Counted from the stretch's first letter, positions 50,400 through 59,100 are shown. The stretch is 64,000 nucleotides of DNA from Planctomycetota bacterium (GCA_016191165.1 JACPPF010000076.1:24419-88418), one strand, 5' to 3'. Program-made: numbers and translations. The notes: generated by a model from the letters alone, not told the origin.

Positions 50400-51125
50400 A
50401 TGAATGTAATCGCATTGCCACCGCTTTCCGGCCCGGGGAACCCGGTCGCAGAGAGGCGCCAAGGAAGGGTTCTGGTGAAGGATTGCATTGCCATTCCAGG
50501 CTGGGTTGGCGATCTTGAGTCCTATCGGAAATGGGCGCACTCGGACGACTACCCCCAATGGGGTTGCGTTTCTTTTCTTAATGGCGATATTTTCGTGGAT
50601 CCTGACATGGAAACGTTTCTTATTCACAATCAGGTCAAACAGGCCTACAACCTCGGGATAGGCATTTTTTTGTTGAAAAACCCCACCGGGAGGTTTGTGC
50701 CGGACCGAACGTTGTACACAAACTTCGCAGCCAACGTTTCGACTGAACCGGATGGCCTATACGCTCATTGGGAAACCTGGAAATCCGGTAGGCTCCGGCT
50801 GATCCCAGGCAAAGAGAAAGATTACACGGAACTAGAAGGCGTCCCAGACATGGTGCTCGAAATCGTCAGCAACGGTTCGGTCAAAAAAGACACAATCACT
50901 CTTCGAGAACTTTACGCCAAGGCGCAAATCCCGGAATACTGGCTCGTCGATGTCCGCACGGACGTAATCCGGTTTGACATACTACGTCTGAACGGCGACA
51001 CCTACCAGGCCGTTGTGGGTGACGATGGTTGGATTCGCTCGGACGTGTTTGACTGCTCGTTTCAGCTGGTTCGCGAAATCGACCCGATGGGCCAACCACA
51101 GTTTTTCGTCAAGGTGAAACCATGA
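50400..51125 (+). CDS. Uma2-family (DUF820) putative PD-(D/E)XK endonuclease 1
   Basis: 241 residues; ATG 50400 has AGGAGGG seven bases upstream (an ATG at 50379 overlaps the previous stop). The family core is present: FVPDRTLYTN, then VPDMVLEIVSNGSVKKD and IPEYWLVDV, giving the acidic residues and Glu of a restriction-like fold; the Lys of the xK position is less certain. The N-terminus (IPGWVGDLESYRKWAHSDDYP) matches the paralogue at 52981. Uma2 proteins are abundant in planctomycetes and cyanobacteria with unknown targets. Its end overlaps the DUF1501 start (ATGA). Confidence 0.87.
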   Translation: MNVIALPPLSGPGNPVAERRQGRVLVKDCIAIPGWVGDLESYRKWAHSDDYPQWGCVSFLNGDIFVDPDMETFLIHNQVKQAYNLGIGIFLLKNPTGRFVPDRTLYTNFAANVSTEPDGLYAHWETWKSGRLRLIPGKEKDYTELEGVPDMVLEIVSNGSVKKDTITLRELYAKAQIPEYWLVDVRTDVIRFDILRLNGDTYQAVVGDDGWIRSDVFDCSFQLVREIDPMGQPQFFVKVKP

Positions 51126-52597
51126 CACACCGCCGCACCTTTCTCGCCGATATGGGCCTCGGCTTCACCGGCCTCGCCTTGAGCGCCATGCTTCAGCGCG
51201 ACGGCGTCGTGCCCGCGGCCTCCCCTCTCCCCGCCGCGGGAGAGGGGCCGGGGGTGAGGGGGAACTCGTTGCACCACCCGGCAAAAGCCAAATCGGTCAT
51301 CTGGATTTTCCTCTCTGGCGGCTACAGCCATCTGGAAACGTTCGACCCCAAGCCCGCGCTCAATCGATACGCGGGCCTGACGTTTGATCGCACGCCGTTC
51401 GCGAATCCGCTGCGCTCGCCCTTGCACGACCAGCGCTCGCGCTCGGTCGTCGCGGCGGAGATCAACCAGCGCGACACCTATCCGATCATCTACCCCATGC
51501 AGGTCGGCTGGCGCCGTCATGGGCAGAGCGGCATCGAGGTCTGCGACTGGTTGCCACACATCGCCAGTTGTGTCGATGATTTGACTTTCGTCCGCTCGAT
51601 CTACACCACCGACAACGATCATGCCGCGGAGAATCAGATTCACACGGGCCGGCATCGGCTCGACGAAGTGCAGCCATCGATCGGCTCGTGGGTGCATTAC
51701 GGGCTGCGCAGCCTCAATGACAATCTGCCGTCGTTTCTCGTCCTCGGCGGGCCAACGCGCAGCGATACACGGGCGTCGATCGATGCCAATTACCTCGGCC
51801 CTCGCCACGCCGGCATTCCGCTCAACCTCGATACGAATAATCCCCTACCCAATGGCCGGCGCAGCCCGGATGTCCTCGCCGATGAGCAACGCAACGAATT
51901 CGATCTCATCAATCGGCTAAACGGTCTGGCGGCTGTTGAATATCCGGACGACCCGAACCTGCGTGCGCGCATTCGTTCCTATGAACTCGCATTTCGCATG
52001 CAGACGGCCGTCCCCGAAGCGATTGGTCTGATGCGCGAATCCGAGGCCACACGCCGGCTGTACGGCCTCGATCAGGCCAACACCCGTCTCGCTGGCGAAC
52101 GCCTGCTTGCGGCACGGCGCCTGGTCGAGCGTGGCGTGCGCTTTGTGCAGGTGTACCCGTCCCCCTACGGCGTCTGGGATTCGCATCGCGCTCTGCGCTC
52201 CAACCACGAACGTCTCTGCGCCACCATCGACAAACCGGTCGCCGGGCTCTTGAAGGATTTGAAGCAGCGTGGCCTGATGGATGACGTGCTCGTCGTCTTC
52301 TGCACCGAGTTCGGCCGCACGCCGGGGCTGGAACAGCGCGGCGGCGGGCGCGATGGCCGCGACCATCACCCGCACGGCTTCACTGTCTTCTTCGCCGGCG
52401 CCGGCGTCAAAAAGGGCCACGTCCACGGCGCAACCGACGAGCTCGGCTTCCACGCCCTGGAGCCAGGCCACTACGTCACCGACATGCACGCGACCGTGCT
52501 GCACTTGCTCGGATTGGATGGGAGGCGGTTGGAGGTGCCAGGGCGGCGGCGGTTGAACGTGGATTTTGGCGAGCCGATACTGGAGATTTTGGCGTAG
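51122..52597 (+). CDS. DUF1501 secreted protein 1 (Tat-type signal)
   Basis: 491 residues. An N-terminal twin-arginine-like signal (HRRTFLADMGLGFTGLALSAM) is followed by a repeat-derived stretch (about residues 33-48) and then the first family motif VIWIFLSGGYSHLETFDPKP. Later motifs: FTEFGRTP (CTEFGRTPG), HPHGFTVFFAGAGVKKG, VTDMHATVLHLLGLD. DUF1501 proteins resemble sulfatase/alkaline phosphatase folds and pair with PSCyt/PSD1 proteins; here the pair is interrupted by an Uma2 gene. The metal-site His/Asp (RDHHPHGF) is present. Stop TAG. Confidence 0.9.
   Translation: MTHRRTFLADMGLGFTGLALSAMLQRDGVVPAASPLPAAGEGPGVRGNSLHHPAKAKSVIWIFLSGGYSHLETFDPKPALNRYAGLTFDRTPFANPLRSPLHDQRSRSVVAAEINQRDTYPIIYPMQVGWRRHGQSGIEVCDWLPHIASCVDDLTFVRSIYTTDNDHAAENQIHTGRHRLDEVQPSIGSWVHYGLRSLNDNLPSFLVLGGPTRSDTRASIDANYLGPRHAGIPLNLDTNNPLPNGRRSPDVLADEQRNEFDLINRLNGLAAVEYPDDPNLRARIRSYELAFRMQTAVPEAIGLMRESEATRRLYGLDQANTRLAGERLLAARRLVERGVRFVQVYPSPYGVWDSHRALRSNHERLCATIDKPVAGLLKDLKQRGLMDDVLVVFCTEFGRTPGLEQRGGGRDGRDHHPHGFTVFFAGAGVKKGHVHGATDELGFHALEPGHYVTDMHATVLHLLGLDGRRLEVPGRRRLNVDFGEPILEILA
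51219..51262. repeat. CCCCTCTCC-type palindrome inside DUF1501 gene 1
   Basis: CCTCCCCTCTCCCCGCCGCG followed by its approximate inverse GGAGAGGGGCCGGGGGTGAG. Read as SPLPAAGEGPGVRG. It is the reverse complement of the element in the second DUF1501 gene (53878-53915). Confidence 0.85.
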
Positions 52598-52665
52598 GCC
52601 ATTCTCCCATTTAGCCCGCCGTTTACGGCGGGGTCGCCGGTGGCCCGCCATGAATGGCGGCCTAT

Positions 52666-52953
52666 ATGGAGCAAGCCGTGCGCCGCAAAGCCAAAACCAC
52701 CACCGGTCCCTACCTCATCCACGTGGAGTTGCTGCGCGAACGCATCTAGGATCCGGAGCGGTTTCCCTATACGCTGCCCGTCGTTCGCCACCTCGGCACG
52801 CTGGCGTTTCATGCCAAAGTGACTTTTCTCGTCGGTGAAAACGGCACGGGCAAATCGACGCTCCTGGAAGCGATTGCCGTCGCCTGTGATAGCCGCGGCT
52901 GTGGTTTTCCAGACATTTGGCTCGCCAGTTCGCCCGCCGTCGTGGTAAGATGA
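52666..52953 (+). pseudogene. AAA/SMC-like ATPase fragment with internal TAG
   Basis: ATG 52666 starts MEQAVRRKAKTTTGPYLIHV, then ELLRERI, a TAG (52747-52749), then DPERFPYTLPVVRHL, TFLVGENGTGKSTLLEAIAV with an intact Walker A (GENGTGKST), and soon loses the family sequence (CDSRGCGFPDIWLASS). This is the N-terminal 80 residues of a predicted ATPase; the remaining 150 or so are absent. Single stop plus loss of the C-terminus means a dead gene. The gap 52598-52665 carries small hairpins. Confidence 0.8.
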
Positions 52954-52980
52954 CGGCGGATTCACCAGGAGATTGTTTGC

Positions 52981-53715
52981 ATGAGCACCGTGACTTCAAC
53001 CATGCCGCAGACCGCCGCGGGACCGCCGTCGGCCGTACCGAATCCGGTCCGCGCCGATGTTGTCGTCGAGAACCGGATCATCGTCCCAGGCTGGGTCAAC
53101 ACGCTCGCAGAATACCGCCGCTGGGCGGAAACGGATGACTATCCTCAAACGGGCTGGGTGTCCTATCTCGACGGAAAGATTTGGGTGGATCCCAACCTGG
53201 AAGAGTTCTTCACGCACAATCGCGTCAAGCAGGCGTTCAACTATATGTTCGGCAGCCTATTCGAACGCGAACCCGTTGCTGACTTTGTCCCTGACCGCAT
53301 GTTGTTGGTGAATACGATTGCGAATCTTTCCACGGAGCCCGATGGCCTTTTCTACCTTTGGGATACCATGCGATCCGGACGATTGGGGCTCGTGCCCGGC
53401 AAGAAAACCGGATACATGCAACTCGAAGGGACGCCGGACGGCGTACTCGAAATCGTCAGCGACGGGTCGGTCACCAAGGACCTGGATCATCTGCGAAACC
53501 TATACTGGAAGGCGCAGTTTCCCGAGTATTGGGTCGTTGATGCCCGCGGCGATGCGATCCGATTCGATATTTTTCGCCACGCCGAAGAAGGTTACGAACC
53601 GACTCTGGCACAGGATGGCTGGTTGCGATCAGAGGTTCTCGGTCATTCGTTTCGGGTCGAGCGCAAAAGCGATCCGCTTGGCCGACCAAAGTTTGTGGTC
53701 CACGTGAAGCCATAA
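52981..53715 (+). CDS. Uma2-family (DUF820) putative endonuclease 2
   Basis: 244 residues; ribosome site AGGAG before ATG 52981. It parallels the paralogue at 50400 along its whole length: VPGWVNTLAEYRRWAETDDY, FVPDRMLLVN, GTPDGVLEIVSDGSVTKD and FPEYWVVDARGD. The core acidic residues (Asp in TPDGV, Glu in LEIVS, Asp in VVDARG) are kept. With the following DUF1501 gene it repeats the order Uma2-DUF1501 found 2.6 kb upstream, so the pair was duplicated or recruited twice. Confidence 0.87.
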   Translation: MSTVTSTMPQTAAGPPSAVPNPVRADVVVENRIIVPGWVNTLAEYRRWAETDDYPQTGWVSYLDGKIWVDPNLEEFFTHNRVKQAFNYMFGSLFEREPVADFVPDRMLLVNTIANLSTEPDGLFYLWDTMRSGRLGLVPGKKTGYMQLEGTPDGVLEIVSDGSVTKDLDHLRNLYWKAQFPEYWVVDARGDAIRFDIFRHAEEGYEPTLAQDGWLRSEVLGHSFRVERKSDPLGRPKFVVHVKP

Positions 53716-53747
53716 GGACGATGTTATCTGAAAAGGGGGGGTAGGTC

Positions 53748-55076
53748 ATGTTCACCATCGGCAACACCACCGTCCGCAATTGCAGCGGCGTCACGCGCCG
53801 CGACATGCTGCGCATCGGCGGCCTGAGTCTCGCGGGCCTGACGCTTTCCGACTTTCTGCGCTCCACGCAGGCGCCAGCCCTCACCCCCAGCCCCTCTCCC
53901 GAGGGGAGAGGGGAGAATAAACGGCGCGAGGCGGCTTGCATCTTCCTCTGGCTCGATGGCGGGCCGAGCCACTTTGAAACCTGGGATCCAAAACCCGACA
54001 CGCCCGATACGATCCGCGGACCGTACGGCCCGATGCAGACAAACGTGCCCGGCATGCAGATTTGCGAACTGCTCCCGCGCATGTCGCAGCAGATGGACAA
54101 ATGCGTCCTCGTGCGTTCGATGACGCACAACGTCGACGCGCACTCGCCGATTCCGATGCTGTCGGGCTTCCCAGGCGAGAATACGTCCTACGGCGCGGTC
54201 ATCTCGCGCATGCAGGGCTATCGCGGCAACATGCCGCCCTATGTTCACGTCGGCTCGCGGCTGGGCGTCGGCGGCGGTCGGCTCGGCGCGCCGTACTTTC
54301 CCGTCGAGATCGCCGATCCGACCGGCAATCGCGTGCAGCTTCCGCAGTTCGCGCTGTCGGCCAACATCCAGGCCGATCGCTTCAGCCAGCGCCGCGAGTT
54401 ATTGGCAGCCGTCGATCGGTTTCGTCGCTCGGCCCACGCCAATGAAGCGATCGAGCGGATGGATCAGAACTATCAACGCGCCGTCGATATCCTCACGTCG
54501 TCGCAGGTTCGCGACGCGTTCGATCTGGCGCGCGAGCCGGAATCGCTGCGCGAACGCTACGGGGCCAACCTGTTTGGCCAATCGTGCCTCTTGGCTCGCC
54601 GGCTGGTGCAGGCGGGGAGCCGATTCATCGAGGTCAAGTGGTACGACGGCCCCGCGTGGGACGCCTGGGACGTTCACGGCGCCGATCTTGGCGGCATGGT
54701 CCGCATGGAGCAACATCTCTGCCCGCGCCTCGATCAGGGCTTGTCGGCGCTGCTGAGCGACTTGCAAGAAAGGCGAATGCTGCAATCGACGCTGATCGTG
54801 GTCGGTGGCGAGTTTGGCCGCACGCCGCGGATCAATCGCTCCGGGGCGCGCGACCATTTCCCGCGCTGCTTCAGCTATTTACTGGCCGGCGGCGGTTTGC
54901 AAGGCGGCCGGGTCGTCGGCGCCAGCGACCGCACCGGTTCGACCCCCGCCAACACGCCGGTCAGCCCCGCTCAATTCGCGGCCACGCTCTATCGCCTGGT
55001 CGGTATCGACACCACCGACGCCCGCATGCGTCCCTTCACGCGCGAGGCGCTGCCGGTGGGGGAGATTGTGGGGTGA
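53748..55076 (+). CDS. DUF1501 secreted protein 2 (Tat-type signal)
   Basis: 442 residues. The signal VTRRDMLRIGGLSLAGLTLS has a twin-arginine motif. A repeat-derived stretch (about residues 44-56, LTPSPSPEGRGE) follows, then CIFLWLDGGPSHFETWDPKP, the first DUF1501 motif. Later: YGPMQTNVPGMQICELLPRM, GGEFGRTPRINRSGARDHFP and GGVVGASDRTG-like GRVVGASDRTG. Clearly paralogous to 51122 but not close. It follows Uma2 gene 2 by 32 bp. Probable role as for other DUF1501 proteins: exported, phosphatase/sulfatase-like fold, function unproven. Confidence 0.9.
   Translation: MFTIGNTTVRNCSGVTRRDMLRIGGLSLAGLTLSDFLRSTQAPALTPSPSPEGRGENKRREAACIFLWLDGGPSHFETWDPKPDTPDTIRGPYGPMQTNVPGMQICELLPRMSQQMDKCVLVRSMTHNVDAHSPIPMLSGFPGENTSYGAVISRMQGYRGNMPPYVHVGSRLGVGGGRLGAPYFPVEIADPTGNRVQLPQFALSANIQADRFSQRRELLAAVDRFRRSAHANEAIERMDQNYQRAVDILTSSQVRDAFDLAREPESLRERYGANLFGQSCLLARRLVQAGSRFIEVKWYDGPAWDAWDVHGADLGGMVRMEQHLCPRLDQGLSALLSDLQERRMLQSTLIVVGGEFGRTPRINRSGARDHFPRCFSYLLAGGGLQGGRVVGASDRTGSTPANTPVSPAQFAATLYRLVGIDTTDARMRPFTREALPVGEIVG
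53878..53915. repeat. CCCCTCTCC-type palindrome inside DUF1501 gene 2
   Basis: CCCTCACCCCCAGCCCCTCT followed by CCCGAGGGGAGAGGGGAG. It is the same element as 51219-51262, in the opposite orientation, and at the same place in the paralogous protein. Confidence 0.85.
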
Positions 55077-55086
55077 TCCCGTTTGG

Positions 55087-55107
55087 CCGCTCGCCTCTGG
55101 CGAGCGG
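55087..55107. terminator. Hairpin after DUF1501 gene 2
   Basis: CCGCTCGCC (55087-55095) and GGCGAGCGG (55099-55107) form a perfect 9-bp stem with a 3-nt loop just after the stop at 55076. No T-tract follows, so it is a weak terminator or small palindromic repeat. Confidence 0.45.
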
Positions 55108-55128
55108 GGCGGCATCTAGGTAATTACC

Positions 55129-55404
55129 ATGATAAAACGACAATTCCGCTATTCGCCTGACGAAGCCGCGCGGCGCGGGACTGAGCTTTACGAGGCAAAG
55201 ATCCGACCGCTTGTTGAAACCGGCAATTTCGGGCGCATCCTCGCCATCGACATTGAATCGGGGGAATATGCTTTGGCCGAACAGACCTACGATGCGGCGA
55301 AGGCATTGATTGACAAGAATCCCGACGCGCAGGTTTGGACCCTTCGCATTGGCCACATCGCCGTCGAAAAATTCGGGGGCGGCGATACCCGGGAAAAGAA
55401 ATGA
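55129..55404 (+). CDS. Small protein paired with clan AA protease
   Basis: 91 residues. Core motif GNFGRILAIDIESGEYALAE, then PDAQVWTLRIGHIAVEKFGG. I recall this pattern (ID/V-SGE/DY...DAQVW..R.G..A..RFG) from small proteins adjacent to clan AA proteases in cyanobacteria and planctomycetes. The N-terminal part (DEAARRGTELYEAKIRPLVE) is helical. The stop overlaps the protease start by 4 bp (ATGA). It is unlike the partner of the other aspartic protease at 15678. Function unknown; a protease inhibitor or substrate is possible. Confidence 0.78.
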   Translation: MIKRQFRYSPDEAARRGTELYEAKIRPLVETGNFGRILAIDIESGEYALAEQTYDAAKALIDKNPDAQVWTLRIGHIAVEKFGGGDTREKK

Positions 55405-55772
55405 TCTTCGGCACGGTTACATTTAGCCTTGAAGCGATGGTCCGCATTCATGTTGAGGATGGAAACGGGCAGACTCAGGCGGTGGACGTCAAGATCGATA
55501 CGGGTTTTACCGGATTCCTGAGCCTGCCGACTTCGCTTGTGACTGCATTCGGCCTGATGGCGACAACGCAGCAATACGTACAAGTTGCCGATGGAACGGT
55601 CGTATCCGTCCCGGTTCATTCCGCCGTGGTGATCTGGGACGGCAAGCCGCGCCGAGTGGATGTTCATTCCATGGGGACCGAACGAATACTTGGCATGGCC
55701 ATGCTCGCTGGCCACGACCTGACGATGCGGGTGCGCGATGGCGGCCATGTCTCAATTTCCCTGGTGACATAG
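55401..55772 (+). CDS. Clan AA (retropepsin-like) aspartic protease 2
   Basis: 123 residues with the active-site motif VKIDTGFTGFLSLP (Asp33-Thr-Gly) and the C-terminal signature ERILGMAMLAGHDL. Like other small clan AA enzymes it should be a dimer, each subunit giving one Asp. No signal peptide. It is translationally coupled to the small protein upstream. With 15302-15691 this makes two such proteases in the window, in different partner settings. Substrates unknown. Confidence 0.85.
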   Translation: MIFGTVTFSLEAMVRIHVEDGNGQTQAVDVKIDTGFTGFLSLPTSLVTAFGLMATTQQYVQVADGTVVSVPVHSAVVIWDGKPRRVDVHSMGTERILGMAMLAGHDLTMRVRDGGHVSISLVT

Positions 55773-55783
55773 TAGGATCTGCG

Positions 55784-56764
55784 ATGAAACGCTCGCTCTT
55801 CATGGCCATACTGGTTTTCGCCTCAGTCATCCCGCTTTTTACCACAGCGCAGGACCCGGCCCCCAGGCGCCTCCTCATCGCCTTCTCCTCCTACCGCGAT
55901 CGCCCCAAACATGCCCGCGTCTACTTCTATGAGCACGACGGCGTTTCCAAGGGCAAGATCGTCGACTCCATCGACCCGGTCCAGAATCGGCAGGATTATC
56001 ACCCGATCGTTTCAAGTAACGGCAAGATTTGCGCCTTCGCGTCGGAACTGGAAAACCAATCCAGCAAGGTTTTCGTTTACGACCTGACTCAGAAGAAACT
56101 CGTAACGCCGAAAGAACTCAACAAATCGCCCGGGGCACAACTGCATCCTTCGGTAAACGCCGATGGCACGTTGGTCGCTTTCGCATCCTGGGACAAACCC
56201 GGCGCCAGCCAGCGCTGGGATGTGAACTTGTTCTCAATCCCCGGCACGAAGTTCCTCGACACGCCAGGCCTGAACACGCCGAAGTTCGATGAGCACATGC
56301 CGGCGCTGAGCGCCGATGGCCGCTGGCTGGCGTATGTCTCCAATCGCACAGGCGGCGTCGGGCTCGCGGATATTTGGCTCTACGACCCCAAAGCCGAGAA
56401 GATCGTCGCGATCCCGGAAATTAACTCGGCATTCGCCGACCTGACGCCCTGTTTGAGCGCCGACGGCAAACTGATCGCTTTTGCATCGGATCGGCCTACC
56501 GGTAAGGGCGGGCGCGACATCTATCTTTACGATCGATCGAAGAAAAGCTTCCTGCCGCTGCCCGGCGTCAACTCGGTCGCCAATGAGCAGACGCCTAGCC
56601 TGAGTCCCGATGGCCGCTATCTGGCATTCGTTTCCGAACGCATCAAGGGCGAAGGCGAGCGCGACATTTATCTGTACGATCGCGCGACGCAGAAACTGCT
56701 GCCGACGCCCGGGTTGAATTCCAAGCGTGAGGACATGGATCCCTGCGTCATCGTGCTTGAGTAA
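55784..56764 (+). CDS. Secreted TolB-like beta-propeller protein
   Basis: 326 residues with a signal peptide (LFMAILVFASVIPLFTTAQ). Propeller repeats of PD40/TolB type are plain: HPSVNADGTLVAFASWD, MPALSADGRWLAYVSNR, TPCLSADGKLIAFASDR and TPSLSPDGRYLAFVSER, each followed by DIYLYD. It has no catalytic residues. Probably a periplasmic or surface-binding protein. It starts 11 bp after the protease gene, so the two may share a transcript by accident of spacing rather than function. Confidence 0.85.
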   Translation: MKRSLFMAILVFASVIPLFTTAQDPAPRRLLIAFSSYRDRPKHARVYFYEHDGVSKGKIVDSIDPVQNRQDYHPIVSSNGKICAFASELENQSSKVFVYDLTQKKLVTPKELNKSPGAQLHPSVNADGTLVAFASWDKPGASQRWDVNLFSIPGTKFLDTPGLNTPKFDEHMPALSADGRWLAYVSNRTGGVGLADIWLYDPKAEKIVAIPEINSAFADLTPCLSADGKLIAFASDRPTGKGGRDIYLYDRSKKSFLPLPGVNSVANEQTPSLSPDGRYLAFVSERIKGEGERDIYLYDRATQKLLPTPGLNSKREDMDPCVIVLE

Positions 56765-56825
56765 GCCCTGCAAATCGGGGGGCCGCACTCGAAGCAAACG
56801 AACCGGCGCCCGATCGACCTCGCCC

Positions 56826-58994
56826 TCACCGTCGCCGTTTCACCGGCGGCAGTCGGCCCGTCGTCCCCTGGATGCGAAAATCGAGCTGCCGACGCTGCAA
56901 ATCGACCCGCACCACCGTCACCAGCACCTTGTCCCCCAAGCGAAACGCACGCTTCGTCCGCTGGCCGACCAGGCTGTGGGACATTTCATCGAAATAGTAA
57001 TAATCATCAGGCAACGTGCTGATGTGAACCAGTCCTTCCACGGGCAAGGTCTCGGCCTGCGCGAAGAAGCCGTAATCGGCGACGCCCGTGATGATTGCCT
57101 CCAGATCGGTGCCGAGCCGCTCGTTCATGTAGACCAGGAGCCGATGCTTGACCAGTTCGCGCTCGGCCGATTCCGCGCGGCGTTCGGTTTTGCTGCAATG
57201 GTCCCCCAGCGCCATCAACTCGTCGAGCTTGCTACTGGCTCGGCCGCGCTTGATCAGGTGATCCAGTAGACGATGCACCTGCAAATCGGGATAGCGCCGA
57301 ATCGGCGAGGTGAAGTGGCAATAGTTCTCGCTCGCCAGCGCATAGTGATCGTCCTTCACCGGGCTATAGGTCGCCTGCTTCAAGCTTCGCAGCAGCGCGT
57401 AATGAACCGCGTGCATCTCGGGCTTGCCGGCGGATTGCTGCAGGATTTTCTGCAAGGAGAAACGATCCGTGACCGTCTTCATCTTGTAGCCAAGGATGCG
57501 GGCGAACTCGGCGAATTTTTGCAGCTTCGTGGGCTCGGGAGCGGGATGGACACGGCGCAGGAAGTACAGGTCCTTGCGATCCAGGTGCTCCGCGACCGCC
57601 TCGTTGGCGGCCAGCATGAACTCCTCGACGATGGTGTGGCTAATGTCGTGCTTGCGGAAATGCGCCCCGGAGACCTTGCCCTGGTCGTCGTATTCGAGCT
57701 GGATTTCGGGCATCATCAATTCGAGAGAGCCTCGCTTCAGGCGTCGTTTGTGGAGTATCATCGCCAGATCACGCATGCGCAGAAGCATCTCGCGCACGTC
57801 ATCGTCGATCGCCGGCGGCGTCATGTCGGGCGTGCGGCCTTCCTCCTGGGCGATGACCGCGGAGACTTCCTCGTAGGTAAAACGCCGGCGTGTTTTGATG
57901 ACGGCGTTGGCGAAGCGAACGTCGGCCTTCTGCCCTGTCGGCGTCAGGTCCATGATAGCGCTTTTCACGTAGCGAATTTTCCCCTGCTGCAAGCTCGCCA
58001 GGCCGTTGGAGACGATCTCCGGAAACATCGGGATGACATGCTGAGGCAGGTACACGCTGGTGCCGCGTTTTCGTGCCTCGCGGTCGAGTGAGCTGCCGGG
58101 CGGTGCGAAATGGGCGACGTCCGCAATGTGGACGCCGAGCTGCCAGTGTTTCGACTTGGGATCGATCATCAGACAGATCGCGTCGTCGAAATCGCGCGCG
58201 TCGATCGGATCAATCGTGATCGTTAGCCAGTTGGTAAAGTCCTCGCGCCCTTCAGGAACGGTTTCCTCGAAGCGAGCGGCGACTTGCCGGGCTTCTTCGA
58301 GCGCGTCCTCGGGGAAGGCGTCCGGCAGGCCGAGGGCGCGGATGACCGAGAGGGTATCGACTCCCGGTTTGCCCTGCGTGCCGAGCAACTCGGTGACGAC
58401 GGCTTCGCCGCGTTCCTCGGCTGTCGGGAAACGCACCATCTCGATGACGACCTTGTCGTTGGGTTTGGCGCCCTTCGCCGACGGATCACCGACGACGACG
58501 CTATGGCTGAAGACGGTGCCATCGACGCGCACGTAGTCGAGGCCGTCGCGCGTGAAATAGGTGCCTACGAATTGGCTGGTCGCGCGTTCGAGAACCTGGA
58601 CGATCTCGCCCTTCGGTCCCCGGTCGTGCTGTTTGCGGGACGGCCGGACCCGCACGAGGACGACATCGCCGGTGGTCGCGTCGCGTACGGCTTCCTCGGG
58701 GATGTAAACCTCAGTGAATTTGTGCCCCTCGTCGGGATTGGGGCGCACGAAGCCAAACCCCGCCGCGGCCTTGCGAAAAATGCCAGTGAGCGTGCCGTGC
58801 GCGCCGAGCGGGCGGACAGCGTTGCCCTTGCTGATCTCGAGGCGACCGAGCCGAATCAGGTTCTTGAGGGCGTCTTTGAAAAGGTTGTAATCCGGCCCGG
58901 TAATCCCCAGGTTGCGTGCCAGGGCCTTCGGCTTGAGGGGATGGTAATTGGGTTGCGCCAGGGCGCTGAGAATGCGTGTTTGCAGGTCGGACAT
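56826..58994 (-). CDS. rnr: Ribonuclease R (exoribonuclease II family)
   Basis: 722 residues. N-terminal winged-helix region (about 1-60), cold-shock-like OB folds (about 65-200), the RNB catalytic domain with DPIDARDFDDA (Asp262, Asp265, Asp268, Asp270/271 for Mg), and a C-terminal S1 domain (about 630-712). Motifs HIADVAHF, YLPQHVIPMFPE and FTSPIRRYPDLQVHRLLDH are diagnostic. RNase R degrades structured RNA 3' to 5' and helps rRNA and tmRNA quality control. The tail ends PPVKRRR. No operon partner evident; it converges with the TolB-like gene. Confidence 0.96.
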   Translation of the reverse strand: MSDLQTRILSALAQPNYHPLKPKALARNLGITGPDYNLFKDALKNLIRLGRLEISKGNAVRPLGAHGTLTGIFRKAAAGFGFVRPNPDEGHKFTEVYIPEEAVRDATTGDVVLVRVRPSRKQHDRGPKGEIVQVLERATSQFVGTYFTRDGLDYVRVDGTVFSHSVVVGDPSAKGAKPNDKVVIEMVRFPTAEERGEAVVTELLGTQGKPGVDTLSVIRALGLPDAFPEDALEEARQVAARFEETVPEGREDFTNWLTITIDPIDARDFDDAICLMIDPKSKHWQLGVHIADVAHFAPPGSSLDREARKRGTSVYLPQHVIPMFPEIVSNGLASLQQGKIRYVKSAIMDLTPTGQKADVRFANAVIKTRRRFTYEEVSAVIAQEEGRTPDMTPPAIDDDVREMLLRMRDLAMILHKRRLKRGSLELMMPEIQLEYDDQGKVSGAHFRKHDISHTIVEEFMLAANEAVAEHLDRKDLYFLRRVHPAPEPTKLQKFAEFARILGYKMKTVTDRFSLQKILQQSAGKPEMHAVHYALLRSLKQATYSPVKDDHYALASENYCHFTSPIRRYPDLQVHRLLDHLIKRGRASSKLDELMALGDHCSKTERRAESAERELVKHRLLVYMNERLGTDLEAIITGVADYGFFAQAETLPVEGLVHISTLPDDYYYFDEMSHSLVGQRTKRAFRLGDKVLVTVVRVDLQRRQLDFRIQGTTGRLPPVKRRR

Positions 58995-59100
58995 GATACT
59001 CCAGAAATCTCTCCAGCCATGGAATCACAGGTAAGCGATACCGAAGGGAGTCGTTTATTGTATTTTTTCTTTGTTCGTTTCGCGCGGTTCCGTGGTCAAT

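Noticed and set aside
40892..52749. Reassigned TAG codon, suggested by TAG in the VOC (40892) and ATPase (52747) genes
   Set aside because: Several intact genes end with TAG (6307, 52597, 55772, and the stop at 28980), so it is a normal stop; the two cases are better explained as pseudogenes.
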